From an uncultured Pirellulales bacterium (GTDB lineage Bacteria; Planctomycetota; Planctomycetia; Pirellulales; Thermoguttaceae): DNA of 50,179 nucleotides. Under the pieces are notes generated by a model. The model worked only from the letters and a program-made list of their open reading frames with translations, did not search any database and had not been told where the DNA came from. Position numbers and translations under genes: made by a program. Positions 46,701-50,179 of the stretch are shown piece by piece; within the stretch, counting starts at the first letter, position 1; every line of letters begins with the position of its first letter. The stretch lies in contig CALLPE010000056.1 in the NCBI GenBank assembly GCA_938015445.1, positions 1 to 50,179 of the forward strand, read 5' to 3'.

Positions 46701-48365
46701 TCACCGCCGCAGAAGCCGCCGCCACCACGGCTTACGGGCCTCGGCCAACTGCTGCTGTGCGGCGCTCAGTTGGGCGGTCAGTTCCTCGGCGCTGCGCCGG
46801 TACCGTTCCGCGTCCGTTTGCTGGGTATTCAAAGCGGCCTGCAAATCCGTTATCTGCTGCTTCAATTCCTTTATCGCTTCGGTCGATTGCCTAGCTTTGT
46901 TGGCAAGCTCTTCGATCTGCCGGTGCAGTTCAACTCGCTGTTGGGCGAGTTGTTGGTTCTCTGCACTGAGTTGCTGGTTGTCTGCGCTAAGTTGCTGACT
47001 CTGTGCAGTGAGTCGCTTATTCTCTGCGCTAAGTCGGTTATTCTCTGCGCTGAGCTGTTGGTTGTCTTCGCGGAGCTGCTGGTTCTGCCGCCGCAAATCC
47101 TCCAGTTGATTTTCCGCCTTCTCCCAGGCGGCCCAAGCCTCGTCTCTTTCCTTGGCCGCCTGCTGGGCCTCGAGCTGCGCCGGCGAGCGGAAGTAATTCG
47201 GATCGGCCAACCAGCGGTTCAATGCTTCTACAGCCGCCGCGCGTTGCCCGGTGGTCTGGGCCGTCGTTGCAACCCGGAACTTCACGCAGCAACTGCCGTC
47301 GGAAAACACCCCTACAATGTCGCCACGGCTTATCTGGAATCGGTTCCGGTCGGGCAAATCGGGGTTGAAGTAGAACGTCGAGCATTGCTCCACGAACGGC
47401 ACCTCGTTGGTCACCCGTTCCATAAACCGCTCGACTTCCGGATGTTTTCTCGGCCACCCTGCGCTTTCCAATCGCGGCTTGCGCTTCGACTGCGCCGGCG
47501 GCGGCACGATTTTGTCGCGCAAACTATCGAACAGGTCTTTGAACCTATCGTAGAATATCTGCCCTGCCGGCGATAGCTCCAAAAACTCCTTCTGGTCGAT
47601 CCTTACGCGTTCCACCAGGCTTTCGTAACGCTCGTCCCATTGGTCTTCGTATCGTTCGGCGGGGATAAGGTCCTCCGGGTGCGCCGCCAAGTCGCTGAGC
47701 ATTCCGCTTACCCGCATCCACAGCTCGAAATCCAGCCCCACCGGCAACGGCGGAAAGGCAATTACCTCGTTGAACAGCTCGTGCTTGTAATACACCGTCA
47801 CCCCCAACGCCTGACCCAGCACCACCGCAATGGCTATCTGCGCTTTGTAACCCCCGGTGGCGTTGATCGCGCAGTCTGCCGGGCGATGGCGCCGCACCAC
47901 CGCGGCAATCTCCCGCGCCAAATGCCGCAAACCCTTGTTGCGGAATCGCTTCGGGTCTTCGTCCTGGAGGTCCGGCACCTCGATGCACTTGACCGAGCGG
48001 CGACTGCACTGGCTGTAATACTGCTGGAGGATGTCGGCAATTTGCCGGCCCGGTTCGGTCTGCGAATGCAGAAAATACAGCCTGCAATCCGGCGACGCGT
48101 ACCCCTTGTCGATCATGCTGGCGACGGAGTTGATCTCGGCGCCACAAATCCGGTCATCCGGCGACAACGCAGCCAACTCCGCGGCCACAGCGGACCAATT
48201 GCCCTGCGCATAGGCCTCGGCCAGGGGGCGGTACTCTGCCGGCAGGGCACCTGCGGCCAGTTGTGCCTTCAGCCCTTCCAAGTTGGGCCGAAAAAGGCTG
48301 GTACCCACAGTGCAAACCAAGACCGGATGCGCGTCCTTAAAACGGCTTGAAGCTGGGTCGCTCAT
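46701..48365 (-). CDS. CARF-domain type III CRISPR effector with heptad coiled coil
   Basis: About 554 residues. Residues 14-230 are a CARF domain of the APE2256/TIGR02619 type: VLVCTVGTSLF at the first strand, LYFLHSQTEPGRQI, the NATGGYKAQIAIAVVLGQAL helix start, then VYYKHELFNEVIAFPPLP. Residues about 255-400 form an alpha/beta domain (TFYFNPDLPDRNRF, CVKFRVATTAQTTGQRAAA) that resembles the effector part of CARF-RelE-like proteins, with low confidence. Residues about 415-540 are a long parallel-type coiled coil of repeated QLSAEN heptads, and the tail is KPWWRRLLRR. It is the first gene of the operon with crn2 and cas6. ATG 48365 is used; GTG 48386 is an alternative. The ligand is inferred to be cA4 from the neighbouring Crn2. 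Confidence 0.85.
   Translation of the reverse strand: MSDPASSRFKDAHPVLVCTVGTSLFRPNLEGLKAQLAAGALPAEYRPLAEAYAQGNWSAVAAELAALSPDDRICGAEINSVASMIDKGYASPDCRLYFLHSQTEPGRQIADILQQYYSQCSRRSVKCIEVPDLQDEDPKRFRNKGLRHLAREIAAVVRRHRPADCAINATGGYKAQIAIAVVLGQALGVTVYYKHELFNEVIAFPPLPVGLDFELWMRVSGMLSDLAAHPEDLIPAERYEDQWDERYESLVERVRIDQKEFLELSPAGQIFYDRFKDLFDSLRDKIVPPPAQSKRKPRLESAGWPRKHPEVERFMERVTNEVPFVEQCSTFYFNPDLPDRNRFQISRGDIVGVFSDGSCCVKFRVATTAQTTGQRAAAVEALNRWLADPNYFRSPAQLEAQQAAKERDEAWAAWEKAENQLEDLRRQNQQLREDNQQLSAENNRLSAENKRLTAQSQQLSADNQQLSAENQQLAQQRVELHRQIEELANKARQSTEAIKELKQQITDLQAALNTQQTDAERYRRSAEELTAQLSAAQQQLAEARKPWWRRLLRR
46935..47095 (-). repeat. 21-bp tandem repeat inside the CARF gene encoding QLSAENx heptads
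   Basis: On the minus strand a 21-bp unit encoding the seven residues Q-L-S-A-E-N-x is repeated about six times with substitutions. Identity at DNA level (CTTAGCGCAGAGAAT-type cores) implies recent tandem duplication. Unit number would set coiled-coil length in whole heptads. Confidence 0.75.
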
Positions 48366-49012
48366 CGACACACTTGACCAGGTCACCGAAATGGTAGCAG
48401 AACCGTTAAGTGTTAGCTATCCGAGTGTAGCAACGATGCTCCTACGCCGGCGGCGGGACGGCCTTCTGCGGGCGTGCGGCGGGATTTCAACGCCCTTGTG
48501 AGCGGGACGAAGCAATGCACGCGTTGACCGCCACTTAGGTCGCACACAAGCCCCCGGCGACGGTTTCGATCGCCTTGTGGTTGGCCAGAGGCATTGCGCC
48601 TAAAAGCACTTCAGAAATCCGCTTTCATAATTGCCCACAGGAAAAACACGGACACCACAAGACCAATAAATGAATCCAAACTTTGCTTGGACCCCCACAC
48701 AAGCACTCCTTGGTAAAGTACCATAGACAGGGCTCAGAAAGCGGCAAAGGCCTTCGCCATACTGACATCGGAGGACGAACAGTGCCGTTTCTTCATAGGA
48801 GGAAGTCTCCTTTCGGGAATTGACCCGTTTCAGTGGCCTTCTGGTCGGCCGGGGCATTGCGCCTGACCGGTAAACACACCCAAAAGGCGTACGACCGACA
48901 AGGCAGGGCGTCTGCGCATTGCCGAGCATCCCGGCCCGACCGTTACACTGTTTGACTAGCCGAATAGGCAGTTCAGCTTGCTGCCAAGCGGGTTCTCGGG
49001 GAAAGCGTTGGT
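48366..49012. other. Non-coding region upstream of the CARF operon with CRISPR remnants
   Basis: Holds the decayed repeats at 48484-48863 and the presumed promoter of the CARF-crn2-cas6 operon. A 138-codon minus-strand frame at 48600-49016 overlaps the repeats and is not a gene. Confidence 0.6.
48484..48863 (-). repeat. Decayed CRISPR repeats at the trailer side
   Basis: Three diverged copies of the locus repeat. 48827-48863 is 37 bases and differs from the intact copy at about four positions. 48563-48600 keeps GTTTC at one end and GGCATTGCGCC at the other with several changes and one extra base. 48484-48520 is more diverged (ATTTCAACGCC... GCAATGCAC). The first two starts are 79 bases apart, close to the 83-base period of the intact array. 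A further GGCCTTC at 48749, 86 bases before the last copy, may be another remnant. Confidence 0.65.
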
Positions 49013-49213
49013 TCATCCCGCGGCCAACACGGTCGCCGCCAACGCTACCACGCTGCCGGCCATAGCCAGCACCAGTAGGCAGCCGGCACCACTTGCCCGT
49101 CGGCCTCGAGCGTAGCCTACCCCATAGGCCTTATGGCTACCCTCCCGTTTGCCAGCTTTATAGCCAGCACCCCAGATGAACAACGCTATTACAATCAGGA
49201 TGATATACTCCAT
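49013..49213 (-). CDS. Small membrane protein with Gly-rich motif
   Basis: A 66-residue protein. An N-terminal membrane helix (YIILIVIALFIWGAGY) is followed by a basic, regularly spaced Gly/Tyr segment (AGKREGSHKAYGVGYARGRR) and a second hydrophobic helix (LLVLAMAGSVVALAATVLA). The 4-residue spacing of the glycines suggests helix packing. A GAGGGG site lies about 12 bases upstream. I do not recognise the family. Its position between decayed repeats and the intact array suggests it was inserted into the array's trailer zone or marks its old boundary; a role in CRISPR immunity is only a possibility. Composition matches a real coding sequence. Confidence 0.55.
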   Translation of the reverse strand: MEYIILIVIALFIWGAGYKAGKREGSHKAYGVGYARGRRASGAGCLLVLAMAGSVVALAATVLAAG

Positions 49214-50032
49214 GCGGAGGTCCCCTCGGTATGTGGCGCTTCGCGGTTTGGTCGTGTGCCTTCTTGCTATTGCGCGATGTCGATGTCCCCTAAGGCAATC
49301 GTTTGGCTATTTCGCCCAAATAAGGGCGTGCGGTAATCAGGGCTCAAGCTGCTGAGGGCACCTGTCCGGTCAGACCCAACAAACCGACATGAGCGGTCAT
49401 GGTGTTCTGTCGCCGGGCACCCTCAATACTTCTTGCGCGCTGCAATCGGCCCGAGTAACGATAGGTGCTGTAACACGATCACCGTTTGGCGGTTGTGCCA
49501 CCAGTGCCCGATCGGCGGTTCGGGTCAATCACCGCGATCAATCTAAAGCCACCTTAGCGGCGGCGTAGGCAACCAATTAGGCAATAACGGCTTGTTTTCC
49601 AGATGACGGTGCAATCGATGCATGAACAAACGGACCAACAGCTCCCAGCAATCAATCCTGGCAGAACACCGACCACAACGGGTTAGGCCCCCTTGTTTTG
49701 CCCTTGAGAATTCCGCTACTCGACTTCAGGCGGTCTAAGGCGGTGGTTGTTCCGCCTTAATAAACTACGGGCGGGGTCAGAGGCTTGTAACTAGCCGTCC
49801 CAAATTTTTTGTATGCGTTGGTACCGTGAGGCGTCAGCTAGGCGCCGGGCGGAAGTACTCGGCACCAGATTGCTGCCACCCTCCGCACTCGCCCGTGGCA
49901 ACATCAGAGGCAACGAGTCGGTAGATTCCGCCGTGCGGCTCCCGGAGATAATCGCCAAGTTGACCGGCAAGCAGGGCGGGGTGCTGGGCCCGGCTGGTGG
50001 CCCGGACTTTCAGTCCGAGCCAAATACAAGCG
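49214..50032. other. Non-coding region between the small membrane protein and the CRISPR array
   Basis: About 820 bases without a recognisable gene. A strong hairpin AAGGCGG-8-CCGCCTT lies at 49737-49758 and is followed by AATAAA, without a T tract. No further repeat copy was found by eye. Confidence 0.5.
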
Positions 50033-50179
50033 ATTTCAATGGCCTTCTCATCGGCCGGGGCATTGCGCCACCTGGAGCGGGGGAGCGTGGTTGGGATGGA
50101 GTTCCCGGTCTATCCGTTTTAATGGCCTTCTCATCGGCCGGGGCATTGCGCCCCACCTGCCCACAAACACGCAAAATCA
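50033..50179 (-). CRISPR. CRISPR array, trailer end (continues beyond the window)
   Basis: Two 37-bp repeats at 50033-50069 and 50116-50152 share a 29-base identical core, GGCCTTCTCATCGG... GCATTGCGCC, and differ in the first eight bases (ATTTCAAT and GTTTTAAT). The spacer 50070-50115 is 46 bases; a second spacer begins at 50153 and runs off the end. Read on the minus strand, each repeat ends in ATTGAAAT or ATTAAAAC, close to the usual ATTGAAAC 5' handle, so transcription is to the left and the leader lies beyond the right edge. GGCC-8-GGCC in the repeat can form a hairpin. Cas6 is the expected processing enzyme. Confidence 0.88.

Noticed and set aside
48600..49016. 138-codon minus-strand reading frame beside the CARF operon
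   Set aside because: It runs through the CRISPR repeat at 48827-48863, has no ribosome binding site and its product has no recognisable fold.
49480..49560. Possible tRNA-like arms near GGTTCGGGTC
   Set aside because: No acceptor stem or anticodon arm could be folded around it.
49737..49758. Hairpin AAGGCGG-8-CCGCCTT as a terminator
   Set aside because: It is followed by AATAAA and not by T residues, and no gene ends nearby.

Overview
The window reads as chromosomal DNA of a GC-rich planctomycete, most likely in or near the Pirellulales. The pointers are a DUF1549/DUF1553 protein, a DUF1501 protein and a PPC-domain protein in a row, a zinc-ribbon/GYF_2 membrane protein, a FlgI-like lipoprotein carrying HEAT-type repeats, a secreted DUF3352-like protein, and a planctomycete-style ferredoxin-like protein. 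The taxonomy is inferred from gene content. No rRNA or tRNA gene was seen.

Region 1 (1-20.3 kb) is core chromosome. It holds a flagellin cut by the window edge, a secreted DUF3352-like protein, YidD, the FlgI-like/HEAT lipoprotein, a full-length SMC, two thioredoxin-fold proteins, a single-domain response regulator, a two-cluster ferredoxin-like protein, an 824-residue PQQ-type beta-propeller lipoprotein, a small conserved hypothetical and a reduced MnmE-like GTPase. Region 2 (20.3-29.5 kb) holds the DUF1549/1553 - DUF1501 - PPC trio, a secreted beta-sandwich-type protein and an M55 D-aminopeptidase homologue.

Region 3 (29.7-34.7 kb, all minus strand) is a stress cluster: an exported SOUL-peroxiredoxin fusion overlapped by a DCC1-family (DUF393) thiol oxidoreductase, then a fasciclin protein and an ECF sigma factor, then a CarH/LitR-like B12-binding protein that keeps the light-sensor residues but has no HTH. 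Short direct repeats with a 20-bp period lie in front of its first and last genes, and an intrinsic terminator sits in front of the fasciclin ribosome binding site. My reading is a light or photo-oxidative stress regulon. A secreted beta-helix protein follows.

Region 4 (36.9-50.2 kb) is a type III-B CRISPR locus. The plus-strand operon is cas10(cmr2)-cmr3-cmr4-cmr5-[cmr6-cmr1 fusion]. The convergent minus-strand operon is CARF effector - crn2 ring nuclease - cas6. A CRISPR array starts at the right edge, with decayed repeats trailing back to 48.48 kb. The Cas10 GGDD motif, the CARF protein and the Crn2 (DUF1874) ring nuclease together predict cyclic tetra-adenylate signalling with a built-in off switch. 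Unusual points are an in-frame TAA in cas10 exactly between the HD domain and the palm region, the Cmr6-Cmr1 fusion with an extra C-terminal beta domain, and a heptad coiled coil encoded by a 21-bp minisatellite in the CARF protein. cas1 and cas2 are not in the window.
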